From Elymus sibiricus (Eukaryota; Streptophyta; Magnoliopsida; Poales; Poaceae): DNA of 64,000 bases. Below the pieces are notes generated by a model. That model had not been told where the DNA came from, searched no databases, and saw only the letters and a list, made by a program, of their open reading frames with translations. Made by a program: the position numbers and the translations under genes. This document shows positions 22,401 through 32,669 of the stretch, in pieces (position 1 is the first letter of the stretch; each line of letters starts with the position of its first letter). The stretch lies in assembly GCA_039707655.1 (NCBI GenBank), contig CM077676.1:378204114-378268113 (forward strand). Reading direction: 5' to 3'.

Positions 22401-24098
22401 ATATTTAAGCGTATCAGGTAATTGCTTTAATTCAAACACAGGATCGCTCTTCGGTGGAAGAGGATCTCCCAAAGTTTCAACAGGCAAATTATGTTTAAGG
22501 ATAGGTGCTTGCCTAAAGAACAACTCATCTATTTCATTTCTTTCATTCATATGCATATCATTTTCATGGTCTAGCAAGTATTGTTCTAAAGGATCAGTAC
22601 GAGGCACAACAATAGAAGCAAGACCAATAATTTCATATTTATTGGGTAATTCTTTATCATGAGGTTGTCTACGAAACTTGGAGAAATTAAATTCATGTGA
22701 TACATCACCAAAATTAACACTGACAGTTTCTTTATTGCAATCAATCTTAGCATTTACTGTATTCAAGAAAGGTTTACCAAATATAATGGGACAAAAATCA
22801 TCTTTTGGTGATCCAAGAACAAGGAAATCAGTAGGGTATTTGATCTTACCACACAAGACTTCAACATCTCTAACAATCCCAAGTGGAGTAATAGTATCTC
22901 TATTTGCAAGCTTAATGGTGACATCAATATCTTCAATCTCAACAGGAGCAATATCATTCATGACTTCTTGATAGAGAGTAAAAGGGATAGCACTAACACT
23001 AGCGCCAATATCACATAAACCATGATAGCAATGATCTCCAATTTTAACAGAAATAACAGGCATGCCAACTATGGGTTTGTTTTTATCTTTAGTGTCTGGC
23101 TTAGCAATTCTAGTTGCTTCATCACAGAAATATATGACATGTCCATCAATGTTTTCAACCAAAAGATCTTTAACCATTGCAATATTAGGTTCAACTTTAA
23201 TTTTCTCAGAAGGTCTAGGTGCTTTAATATTACTATTATTAACCACAATTGAAGCTTTAGCATGTTCCCTAATCCTAACAGGGAAAAGAGGTTTCTCAAT
23301 ATAAGCAGTAGGCACAACTGGATCAACATTGTAAACAATTGTTTCTTCTTTAACACTAACAGGTTCTTCATTTAATTCAATGGGTGGATGATATTTAAAC
23401 CATTTCTCCTTAGGGAGATCAACATGAGCAACAAAGGATTCACAAAAGGTAGCTACTATCTCAGAGTCAAGTCCATATTTAGTACTAAACTTATGAAAAG
23501 CATCAGTTTCTATAAAAGATTTAACACAATCAAACTCAAGATTTATACCTGACTCTTTACCTTCGTCGGTTTCCCAATCTTCACAGTTACGTTTAATTCT
23601 TTCCAGAAGATCCCATCCGAATTCAATAGTTCTCTTCATATAGGAACCATCAAAAGAAGTGTCGAGCATGGATTGATCATTATGAGAAAGTCGAGGATAA
23701 ATTTTTTGAATAATTATTTCTATTGAGAGCTCATGATTGGGGCATGTGTGCAACATATACTTAAGCCTCCCCCAAGCTTGAGCGATACTTTCTCCTTCAC
23801 GAGGCCAAAAATTATATATATAATTCCGATCACGATGAACCAAATGCATGGGATAAAATTTCTGGTGAAATTCTAGCTTCAACCGGTTCCATTCCCACAT
23901 TTCAGTATCATCACATAGCCTATACCATATCAATGCCTTTCCCTCCAAAGATAAAGGGAATACTTTCTTCTTAACTCCATCTCCGGATAAACTTGCAAGC
24001 TTAAACAATCCAAAAATTTCATCAACATATATCAAGTGCACATCAGGATGCACCGTTCCATCTCCTACATAAGGATTAGCTAGCAGTTTCTCTATCAT
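19493..24098 (-). pseudogene. Gag-pol polyprotein of Z (nearly complete, lightly broken)
   Basis: One frame of 1181 codons (24098-20553) plus its continuations. Order: a gag domain of retrotrans_gag type (about residues 25-130, [10 protein letters not shown]), an aspartic protease with [12 protein letters not shown] (about 360), RT with FMDDFSVYG (about 800), RNase H ([15 protein letters not shown], about 945), and the integrase HHCC finger (about 1140-1190). The D-D-E core follows at 20468-19839 (GFDYMGPF, TDGGSHF, SGQVELSNREIK). Breaks are a TAG replacing Trp at 20553-20555, a 1-nt gain in a C run near 19850 that shifts the frame, and a TAA near 19795. Upstream of 24098 the gag frame also has a TGA near 24174. 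No CCHC knuckle was seen. The helper role for A/B/G/I is inferred. Confidence 0.9.
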
Positions 24099-24272
24099 AC
24101 CCGAAGGAATTTCATAATAATTATTTTCAGTAGGTTCAGTAGGTTGAGGAGCAACTCTTAATGCTTCCGATCAAGGTGAAGATACCTCGAACAAGCCCCT
24201 CAAAGGATTACTAATTTCAGCACGTAATATAAATGTTTCCTTACCAAATTCCACTCACCAAAGGCGCTTCAC

Positions 24273-24290
24273 TCCCCGGCAATGGCGCCA
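24273..24290 (-). promoter_or_regulatory. Primer binding site of Z (tRNA-Asp type)
   Basis: TGGCGCCATTGCCGGGGA on the element strand, one mismatch to the tRNA-Asp 3' complement. It is 11 bp from the LTR. Confidence 0.88.
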
Positions 24291-24301
24291 GAAAAGAGTC
24301 T

Positions 24302-25813
24302 TGATGACCCACAAGTATAGGGGGTCAATCATAGTCCTTTTGATAAGTAAGAGTGTCGAACCCAATGAGGAGCAGAAGGAAATGACAAGCGGTTTTCAGC
24401 AAGGTATTCTCTGCAAGCACTGAAAGTAGCGGTAACGAGTAGTTTGATAGCAAGATAATTCGTAACGAGTAACAAGTAACAAGTGTAACAAAACTGCAGC
24501 AAGGTGGCCCAATCCTTTTTATAGCAAAGGACAAGCCAGAACGAACTCGTATAATAAGCAAAGCGTTCTCGAGGACACATGGGAATTTCATCTAGTCACT
24601 TTCATCATGTTTTCTTGATTCGCGTTTGCTACTTTGATAATTTGATATGTGGGTGGACCGGAGCTTGGGTGCTGTTCTTACTTGAACAAGCCTCCCACTT
24701 ATGATTACCCCCTCTCGCAAGCATCCCCAACTATGAATGAAGAATTAAGAGAAATCTAACCATAGCATGAAATATATGGATCCAAATCAGCCCCCTACGG
24801 AATAGCGCATAAACTAGGGTTTAAGCTTCTGTCACTCTAGCAAACCATCATCTAATTACTACTCCACAATGCCTTCCCTTAGGCTCAAAGATGGTGAAGT
24901 GTCATGTAGTCGACGTTCACACGACACCCCTAAAGGAAGCAACAACATACATATCATCAAAATATCGAACGAATACCAAATTAACATGATTACTTATGAC
25001 AAGACTTCTCCCATGTCCTCAAGAACAAAAGTAACTACTCACAAATCATATTCATATTCAAGATCAGAGGGGTATTCAATATCATTAAGGATCTGAACAT
25101 ATAATCTTCCACCAAATAAAGCAACTAGCATCAACTACAAGATGTAATCAACACTACTAGCAACCCACAGGTACCAATCTGAGGTTTTGAGACAAAGATT
25201 GAATACAAGAGATGAACTAGGGTTTGAGATGAGATGGTGCTGGTGAAGATGTTGATGAAGATTGGTCCTCCCACGATGAGAGGATCGTTGGTGATGTCGA
25301 TGGCTTCAATTTCCCCCTCCTGGAGAGAAGTATCCCCGGCGGAATCGCTCCACCGGAGAGCAAAATTGCTCCTGCCCTGGTTCCGCCTCGAGACGGCGGC
25401 GCTTCGTCCTGAAAGTCTTCTCTCTATTTTTAGGGCAAATGAGCTTATATAGCAGAAGGAGGGGGAAGGAGGCCAGCCAGGGGCCCCACAAGGCATCAGG
25501 GCGTGCCCAGGGGGGCACCCTGTTGCCTTGTGGCTAACTGGTGGGTCCCCTCCAGTATTTCATTTCTCCAGTATTTTTTATATATTCAATAAAAAAATAT
25601 CCATGAAGTTTCAAGTCAATTGGAGGTCTATAGAATAGGTATCTCTGCTATAGCTATTTCAGGTCCAGAATTCCAGCTGCCGGTATTCTCCCTCTTCATA
25701 TAAATCTTGCAAATTAAGAGAGAAAAGGCATAAGAATTGCATCATAAAGTGAAATAATGATCAAATACATTATAAATAACAGTAGGAAATCATGATGCAA
25801 ATTGGACGTATCA
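24302..25813 (-). repeat. 5' LTR of element Z
   Basis: On the element strand it starts TGATACGTCCAATTTGC and ends ACTTGTGGGTCATCA; 1512 bp. The GC-rich quasi-palindrome (25466-25556) is followed by a TATA box (GCTATATAAGCTC, about 25437-25450). No gene is present; the frames near 25131-25518 are LTR sequence. Confidence 0.9.
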
Positions 25814-25822
25814 ATTAACATT

Positions 25823-26306
25823 CACCTAATGATAGTGATAATGACAATGACAATGATAATGATGTTCATGTTGATGCTCAACCAGATAATGAGAAAGAAC
25901 CAGATAATGATGTAGAAATAGTACCTGCTATAGATCTTGATAACCCATCACCTAAGAATAAAAGATATGATAAAAGTGATTTCATTGCTAGAAAACATGG
26001 AAAGGAAAGAGAACCATGGGTTCAAAAACCCATGCCTTTTCCCACTAAACCATCTAGAAATAAAGATGAGGAGGACTTTGAGCGCTTTGTTGAAATGCTT
26101 AGACCTGTCTTTTTGCGCACTCGCTTGACTGATATTTTGAAAATGCCTCCTTATGCTAAATATATGAAAGATAGTGTAACAAATAAAAGAAAGATACCTG
26201 AGGCTGAAATTTCCACCTTGCTTGCAAACTATTCTTTTAAGGGTGGAGTACCTAAAAAGTTAGGAGATCCGGGAATACCTACTATACCATGCTCTATTAA
26301 AAGAAG
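25823..26306 (+). pseudogene. Gag C-terminus and start of protease of Y (before C2)
   Basis: An open frame with a Asn/Asp-rich stretch (DNDNDNDNDVHVDAQP) is followed by KPMPFPTKPSRNKDEEDFERF and a linker typical of the gag-protease junction in plant Athila-like polyproteins (KMPPYAKYMKDSV..RK). It stops at the AGAAG target site of C2 and continues at 30427 in the same frame. No CCHC knuckle is visible. The N-terminal part is outside the window. Confidence 0.8.
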
Positions 26307-26756
26307 TGTAACACCCCTGACTAATGAGCCATAGTGATCTTCAAATTAATGCTAAGCTAATTAGTTTTGCAAACAATGATCACAGCGAACTCATATCTCA
26401 TTTCAAATTCCACCACCAAATTCAATTCAAATTATGAGTGAAATTTGGAGTTGCTAAAAAATTGCTGGAAAATAGTCCATGTTGTAGCAAAAATTCCAAA
26501 ACAAATTAATGATAAGGAAAACAACATCACCTATTTTCCTAAAATGGGCTAGAGCATTAAAACAGTGCAAAAACAGCAACTTTAATGCCATTTCCATTTT
26601 TGAAAAATTCAAATGGATTCCAAAATTTCCCAGACTTTTTGTGGCAAGTTAGAATAATGCATTGTATTTTTGTGGATCAATTTCACATTTTACAAAATGC
26701 AATTTGGCAGCTCTTTTATTTTCAAAAACTTTCTGTAAAGAAAGAAAACAGAAAAA

Positions 26757-27830
26757 GAAATAAAAGGCCTAACCGACTGGGCCTAAGTGCACAGTGCACT
26801 CGGCCCTGCCCAGCCGGCCCCCTTCTCCCTCCTCGCTCTCTCTCCTCACGCGTGTCACCGTCGTCGTGGCCAAGAGCGCACGCACTGGCAAACGGGCGAC
26901 ACGGCGACGCCCGCGGCTGGGCGAGGGGATAAGGACGTTCCCCTCGTCCTCCCCGTCCTCCCTCATCCACTCGCCGCTCTCTCTTGCCTCTCTCTCGCCC
27001 GTTCCCCACCACCACCGAGCGCCGCCGTCGCCGCACTGCCGCGCCACCGTAGCCACTCGCCTCGCCTCACCTCGCCGCCTTGTCCCTCGTCTCCGCCGAG
27101 CTCCGCTACTTTGTCCTCGCCCTTGAACGCAAGCGGGGGAGCGCTCCTCACCGGATCCACGCCGTCGTCGTCTTCCTCGGGACTCCGGCGAGCTCCTCCG
27201 ATTCCGGCCGCGCTGTTGCTCCTAAGCCACCACCGGGCCCTCGTGTGCCACCCTGGTGAGCTACTCCTTCTCTCCCCTCGCTCCCTTGCCTTCCTACGTG
27301 CCCGTAGCCACCGCGCCTGCCATGGCCGAGCTCGGTTCCGCCGTGCTGCTCGCTGTCGTGGCCTCGCTCACCGTCCAGCTCACCCGAGCCCGTGGCCGTG
27401 CTCAGCACCACCGTAGGACCCCAACGCGCTCGCCCGCGTCGTTTGCCGTGCCCCACATCACCGTAGCCGTCTCCGCCCGATTCCGGCCGCCGCTCGCGAG
27501 CTCACCGCCGTCGCCACACGCCATCTCCGGCCGCGCCACCACCGCAGATCGATGCGGCATCGAATGCACGTTCGAATGCCGCAAACCGCGTGCCAAATGG
27601 TCGCCGGAGCGTGATTTCCGGCGGCCTCCCATGTGCGCCGCCTCGTTTTATCGTCGCCGGCGGCGAGTCGCCAGCCACCGCCGACGTGGCGGCCACGCTG
27701 GCAACCCCTGGGTCGCTGCCAGTGGGCCCAGGGGCCAGTTGACCGAGTTGACTTGGTCAACTCGGCAAACTGGGCAGCTACTGCCACTGACATGCGGGCC
27801 GCACCATTTAATCACCGTTTAAAATAAAAA
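26757..27830 (+). other. GC-rich, CpG-dense zone of C2 with TATA-like and CT-rich start
   Basis: An AATAAAAGGCC motif at about 26759 is followed by a CT-rich stretch (26815-26855) resembling a grass 5' UTR, then about 1 kb of GC-rich sequence with long overlapping frames on both strands. No frame could be shown to be conserved with C. It may be the promoter and first exon of an antisense transcript (see 28400 and 30022). That is inference. Confidence 0.4.
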
Positions 27831-28399
27831 AATTAAGTAATTAAACTCAATAGTCACTGACATGTGGGGCCCAGTAGCTAATTAACTTAATTAGTTAGAT
27901 TTAATCACTGTTTAGTCACTGTGTCTATGACATGTGGGACCCACTGGTCAGGTTTGACCTGGCCAACTCAGTTGACTCGCTGACGTCATACGGACGTCAT
28001 CAGACACTGTTCTGGATAATGCGAATTTAATAATTAAAAATAATTCCAGAAATTTCAGAAAATAGTTTAAATCTTTGAAATATCATAGAAAATAAAACGT
28101 CGCTCGGATCGAAAAGTTTTCTACATGAAAGTTGATCAAAAAACGAGACGAATATGAATATGTGGTCAAAATGCTTGACCATCACTCCTATCTAGCTAAA
28201 CATGGAACCTTCCCCTCTGGTTCAGTATACCGAAAACAGTCTAAACGCCGGGAAAATATCCCAGATATTTTCCCGCTTCGTCTGCGACATGTAGCAATGC
28301 ATTAGGTCACCTCCAACACTGCGTATTGCCATGCCGTGCATCTGTATTGATCTGTTTGCTTTTTATTTATTGTTTCTTCCCCCTCTTCTTATCCGATAG

Positions 28400-28471
28400 C
28401 CCCTGAGACCGACGCAGCTCCGGAGACCGACTACATCCCCGACGACCCCTCTTTTGCCACAGAGCTTCCAG
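28400..28471 (+). pseudogene. Antisense internal exon-like segment in C2
   Basis: CCCCCTCTTCTTATCCGATAG (acceptor-like) precedes 72 bp reading P-E-T-D-A-A-P-E-T-D-Y-I-P-D-D-P and ending CTTCCAG before GCAAGC. It is homologous to 15843-15917 in C, with one codon fewer and mostly codon-respecting changes. It ends with one spare base, fitting the phase of the segment at 30022. Confidence 0.5.
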
Positions 28472-28774
28472 GCAAGCAAACCCCCTTGAGCAAGCCTATA
28501 TCACCTATTCTTTCTCCCTCCTACTTGCATTACAATTTGCTACTGGTTTTGATTGATCCTATTCTGATGCATAGCCTATTTTTGTAGACTGCTATTGATA
28601 CCTTACCTGTTATCCTAAATGCTTAGTATAGGTTGGTTGGAAAACCATCTGTGGCCTCTCTTCCTGTTCTAGTTGCCCCGTTTAGTTATCAGTGCCCCGT
28701 TCGATGAGATCGACGGGCTGGGTCCAGCACAGCACCACACCCCCCTAAGTTGCACGACTCTGCAGAGCCATCAC

Positions 28775-28985
28775 CGAGTGCCGAGGGTGATACCTCTTAT
28801 CTCACTCCTGATGTTGCCTCTGTAGTATAGCTAGTCGGTTGTGAGTTACCGAGGGTGATTCCTCTTTCACCACCTCCGACGAAGCTTCTGTCGTGCAACC
28901 CCGCTAGTGCATCTAGGGTGATTCCTCCGGGATCACCTTGACGGATACATCGAGTGGGGACCAACAAGGGTGATTCCTTGGATCC
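28775..28985 (-). repeat. Diverged short repeats (core GAATCACCCTCG) in C2
   Basis: The plus strand shows GAGGGTGAT / AGGGTGATTCC copies at about 28783, 28849, 28916 and 28968. It is the counterpart of 15310-15530 in C. Confidence 0.65.
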
Positions 28986-30021
28986 CATCTTGATGTCATG
29001 GACACACGGGTACATTGACCTTATTACAGATACTGGATAAAGTCGGGTCGACCCCGAGGGGTACCCGCGAGAGAAGTGGAGTCGGGTTGACCATGAGGGT
29101 ACCCGCTTGATAATTACGTGGCATGGCCGGGCATTCCTAGCCCTTGCCGTAAGTCCACGAGACGGGGCGACGGGGCCACATGTTTCATGGATCTCTGCTC
29201 ATTTCCACGAGCTTCCAATGCACTTAACGGACTTGGGTATTTGATCTGAGTTGGCCACTGGCCTATATGCACTACCACCACGCGGGATAATGGTTTAATG
29301 GGGCCCTCTGCGCCGTATGTATCAGCCGAAAGCTCTGTCAGACGTCCAGTTCAGCATTGCGGCCGGGCCGGGTCGGCGCCATCCATGACAGAGGTGGTGC
29401 CTGGATCGCCCTGCTCGCAACGACCCGGAGTGCAAAGGGCGATGGGCCCAGGACCCCTGAGTACTTAGGATATAGACCGGCGGGGACCTCTCTGCTGAGC
29501 TCTAGGTAGGGCTGCGATGTGTCGATCAGCCGAGGCCGGGCATGACCCAGGCAAGTGTGTCCGGCCAGAGTTAATCGAGCGTGTTGGGTAACAGTAGTGC
29601 ACCCCTGCAGGGAAGATATATCTATTCGAATAGCCGTGTCCACGGTAACAGGACACTCAATAAAGTATCCCGATCTACTACTTGAACTGGTTACATGTTA
29701 ATTAATTGTAAGCTCCGGGATCGCTTTCTCGCTAGGAGTCGAGGAAGGATCTCTAGGCTTTGCTGCAACAAACTTGTTACTTTATGTTATGTTACTAATC
29801 TACACTCTTCTAATGCTGCAAGACGCTGAAGATGCTAGTCTTCGATAGGCTAGGCCCTCTCTCTATTCTGGCAGTTCTGCAGTCTAGTCCAGTGATACAG
29901 CCCTTCTTTGATACCAATGCATAAGTAGAATAGTTCTGATGTAAGTCTTGCGAGTACTTTGGATGAGTACTCACGGTTGCTTTGCTTCCCTTTTTCCTCT
30001 ATACCCGATTGTTGCGACCAG

Positions 30022-30119
30022 ATGATGGAGCCCCAGAGCCAGCTGCCCCAGTCGACGACTACTACTACCCCTCTAGTGGAGCCTACTACTACGTGGAGGC
30101 CGCCGACGACCAGGATTAG
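30022..30119 (+). pseudogene. Antisense terminal exon-like segment in C2
   Basis: It follows a CAG acceptor. In the phase predicted by the 28400-28471 segment it reads D-G-A-P-E-P-A-A-P-V-D-D-Y-Y-Y, then G-A-Y-Y-Y-V-E-A-A-D-D-Q-D and a TAG at 30117-30119, with no internal stop. A short 3' region (to about 30350) follows. Its homologue in C has one nonsense change. Confidence 0.5.
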
Positions 30120-30426
30120 ATAGGAGGCTCCCAGGCAGGAGGCCTGCGCCTTTTCGATCAGTGATTTTATTTTGCCCCACCTTCTTAAAGGCCTATCTGT
30201 TTAACTTTTATATCTGTACTCAGATATCTGATGCTTCTGCTGATGCTTGTATGACTCAAGCTTATGTATTCGAGCCCTCGAGGCCCCTGGTTTGTAATAT
30301 AAAGCTTGTATTATTTTGTGTGTGTTTAGAGTTGTGTTGTGATATCTTCAAGTGAGTCCCTAGGCTTGATCGTGTGCATTTGCGTGTATGATTAACGCAC
30401 GATTAAGTCGGGGGCGTCACAAGAAG

Positions 30427-30912
30427 TTATGTTAAAACTGCTTTATGTGACTTAGGTGTTAGTGTTATGCCTTTCTCTTTATATAGAAGACTTGAGTTGA
30501 ATAAGCTCACACCTACTGAAATATCTTTGCAAATGGCTGATAAATCAACTACTATACCTATTGGAATTTGCGAGGATGTGCTGTTGTTGTTGCAAATGTT
30601 ACTATCTTAACAGACTTTGTTATACTCGATATGCCCGAGGACGACAACATGTCGATTATCCTTGGAAGACCCTTTTTGAATACCGCAGGGGCTGTTATTG
30701 ATTGCAAAAAAAGCAAGCTTACTTTTCATGTCAATGGTAATGAGCATACGGTTTATTTTCCGAGGAAACAAAATTCAGTGAATGGTATCAATTGTATTGA
30801 AAAAGTCTCGACAATTACTATTGGAGGTTTCAAATTTCCTCTTCCAATCGTCAAAAAGAAATATGAAATTCTTATTGTTGGGGAGATGCATATCCCCGTT
30901 GAGGTAACTTAG
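30427..30912 (+). pseudogene. Aspartic protease region of Y (after C2)
   Basis: The frame from 26306 resumes with ALCDLGVSVMPFSLYRRL, the D-L-G version of the retropepsin active site that is usual in plant Athila-like elements. A 1-nt loss near 30581 shifts the frame. The second part (30568-30912) contains LDMPEDDNMSIILGRPFL, the conserved ILGRPFL block of the protease fold. It ends at TAG 30910-30912, with no RT after it. Confidence 0.82.
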
Positions 30913-31696
30913 TGTTATACGAAAATTCTTCGGTTTCTTGTCACTCGGAAAATAGTTTGTTAATAAGACTTGATCAACCTTATTAATGGATTATTTTTGA
31001 GGGGCATGTGGTCAATGAATTTAGTAAGCACAACTTTCTGTAACCATAGTTTGCTCTCTGTTATTTATAGTTTAATAAAGTAAAATGCCATGATTATCCT
31101 ATTTTCTGAATTATCCGTGTAATAAAAAATGACCCAAAAATAAAAGTGCTCAGAATGCAATAAAATTTTAACATGATTTTTTCTGGAATATTTAAGAATT
31201 TTTGGCACTGAAAACAACCCAGGGAGGTGCCCCTGTTGCTCACAAGGCAACAGGGCGCGACTCCCGTGGGGGCGCGCCAAGATGCCTTGTGGGTCCCACA
31301 GGGACCCACTCACTTATCTCTTCAGCCCACTTCATCTCCTACCTCTAGAAATAAAAATCATGGTAGCTCTCTCCCTCGTGTTCTTGCTCTCAAACATGAG
31401 ATTTTCGATCAATTTGCTTGGAACTCCATTTCTGAATGTTTTGGGGGATTGCTCCTTGGAATGTGACTCCTCCATTGCTCCAATTAGTTTTTGATTTAGT
31501 GGATTATATTTTGCATAAATTGCTGCTATTGGTGCAACTGAAAATGAGCTTGCATGTTGAATTCTTTGAGTTCTAAGTAGTTTGAATGCTTGATATAGCC
31601 TCTAGGCACTTGTATGAGTAGTTGCTACCAATCTTGTGAAGTTTTGTTAACACCTTTTTGTGGTCCAAATTTTTTTAGAAATTTTCCCTTAGATAA
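30913..31696 (+). repeat. Spacer between protease and 3' ORF of Y
   Basis: AT-rich spacer. It contains at 31218-31310 an internal copy of the GC-rich LTR module (CACAAGGCAACAGGGCGCG ... GATGCCTTGTGGG), preceded by the same TTTTTTCTGGAATAT-type stretch seen in the Y LTR. No clear TATA box follows. Confidence 0.6.
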
Positions 31697-32512
31697 ATGA
31701 ATGTCTTTAGGAGGAGTTCCTCAAGGAGGAGACCTTCTGAAGTATCATCGAGTGAAAGCCCGGCACGCCAATCGTATGTTGAACCAAGGGCAAGTTCGGT
31801 AAGAGGTGCCGATGCAAAATCCTTCCGATGGCTGTGCAATGAGTTCATGTTAGGTGCAGGCATTAAGGAGGAATTTGATCAATATATTCAAAACACCGAG
31901 CTCTCCGCCTTCATCGTAGATAAGCCTCCGCAACACTATAACCTTACCCATTCGTTCACTCAAAAATTTGAATATCATTCTCGTACTTCTAGAGTTTTAT
32001 TTCATCTCTATGATAGATCCTATGGTATGCCTCTAGAAGAGTTTTGTGATGCATGCAAAATTCCATTTTGGGGTTCGCTTAGTGAACCGCGGCAATCTGA
32101 ATATGAAATGTTTCTCAATAGTCTTTGCAATGGTGAGGATAGGGGGGTTACGCAAGCTAAGATAAAAAGCATTCACTTTCCCTCTATTCGGTACTTTGCA
32201 CTTTTTAATGGGAAATGCATTGTTGGTAAACAAGACTGTAGTGCACTTTGTGCTCCAGACCTGAGCCTTATTCATACCGCTTTAACGGGTAACAAGCATT
32301 ATAATCTTGTGGCCATTGTGGCACGTGGGTTGCATGACAACGCGGGGAATGGTGATCTGTATGGAGGAATTTATGCCTCCCGCATAGCTGCGAGTCTAGG
32401 GGTCACTCCCAGACCAAATGATCCTCTTTTACCTGCTAAATACTTAAATTTTGAAACAATGCAGAGCCATGAGTTTATAAGCACAACACGCACAGATATG
32501 ACTATAACTTGA
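31697..32512 (+). CDS. Env-position ORF of element Y (unknown function, 3' end frameshifted)
   Basis: 271 codons, starting MNVFRRSSSRRRPSEVSS. The N-terminus is Arg/Ser-rich. It is followed by a folded-looking domain (about 45-265) with FRWLCNEFML, LYDRSYGMPLEEFCDACKIPFWG, SEYEMFLNSL and SIRYFALFNGKC blocks. This resembles the plant 'Athila ORF-1' class of retrotransposon proteins by overall style; not verified. No signal peptide or membrane segment is present. Near 32490 the frame shifts. The alternative frame continues (FDKYCFVSVILPAPVLFDF...) to a TAG at 32662-32664 and beyond it toward GQPWQLTKLGQKPKLGG, so the original protein was about 340 residues. It may have been expressed from the internal module at 31218-31310. 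Confidence 0.7.
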   Translation: MNVFRRSSSRRRPSEVSSSESPARQSYVEPRASSVRGADAKSFRWLCNEFMLGAGIKEEFDQYIQNTELSAFIVDKPPQHYNLTHSFTQKFEYHSRTSRVLFHLYDRSYGMPLEEFCDACKIPFWGSLSEPRQSEYEMFLNSLCNGEDRGVTQAKIKSIHFPSIRYFALFNGKCIVGKQDCSALCAPDLSLIHTALTGNKHYNLVAIVARGLHDNAGNGDLYGGIYASRIAASLGVTPRPNDPLLPAKYLNFETMQSHEFISTTRTDMTIT

Positions 32513-32669
32513 TATTCGATAAATATTGTTTTGTGTCTGTCATTCTGCCTGCTCCTGTCCTCTTTGATTTCCAGAGCAAACAGAGATATTTTCTTCATGA
32601 CAATGAGGTACACGAGTATAACACGGCAGTTGAGGCTACCCGTCTCGCTGAGGAGGAGGCATAGAACGC

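Larger units (their letters stand above)
20..25813 (-). mobile_element. Athila-like Gypsy retrotransposon Z (5' LTR to 3' UTR, truncated by window edge)
   Basis: It is read on the minus strand: 5' LTR 24302-25813, PBS, gag-protease-RT-RNase H-integrase (24098 to 19493), an internal promoter-like module, a post-integrase ORF (19149 into 1520), then the 3' UTR to base 20. The 3' LTR is off-window. Element B splits it. The base after the LTR end, 25814, begins a putative target duplication ATTAA, beyond which unrelated plus-strand element Y continues. LTR layout and sequence resemble the Triticeae Fatima group; this is unverified. Confidence 0.88.
26307..30421 (-). mobile_element. Solo LTR C2, ~4.1 kb, same family as C
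   Basis: 4115 bp. On its own strand it starts TGTGACGCCCCCGAC and ends GGGTGTTACA. The target duplication is AGAAG at 26302-26306 and 30422-30426. Like C it has no internal domain. Zones run in reverse: AT-rich (26307-26760), GC-rich (26780-27830), AT-rich linker, then mixed sequence with the GAATCACCCTCG repeats at 28775-28980. It splits the protease of Y. Confidence 0.9.

Noticed and set aside
26787..27822. Several long overlapping ORFs on both strands of the GC-rich zone of C2
   Set aside because: They arise from GC-rich composition, overlap in many frames and have no recognisable domain. The region is part of an LTR and is reported as a zone only.
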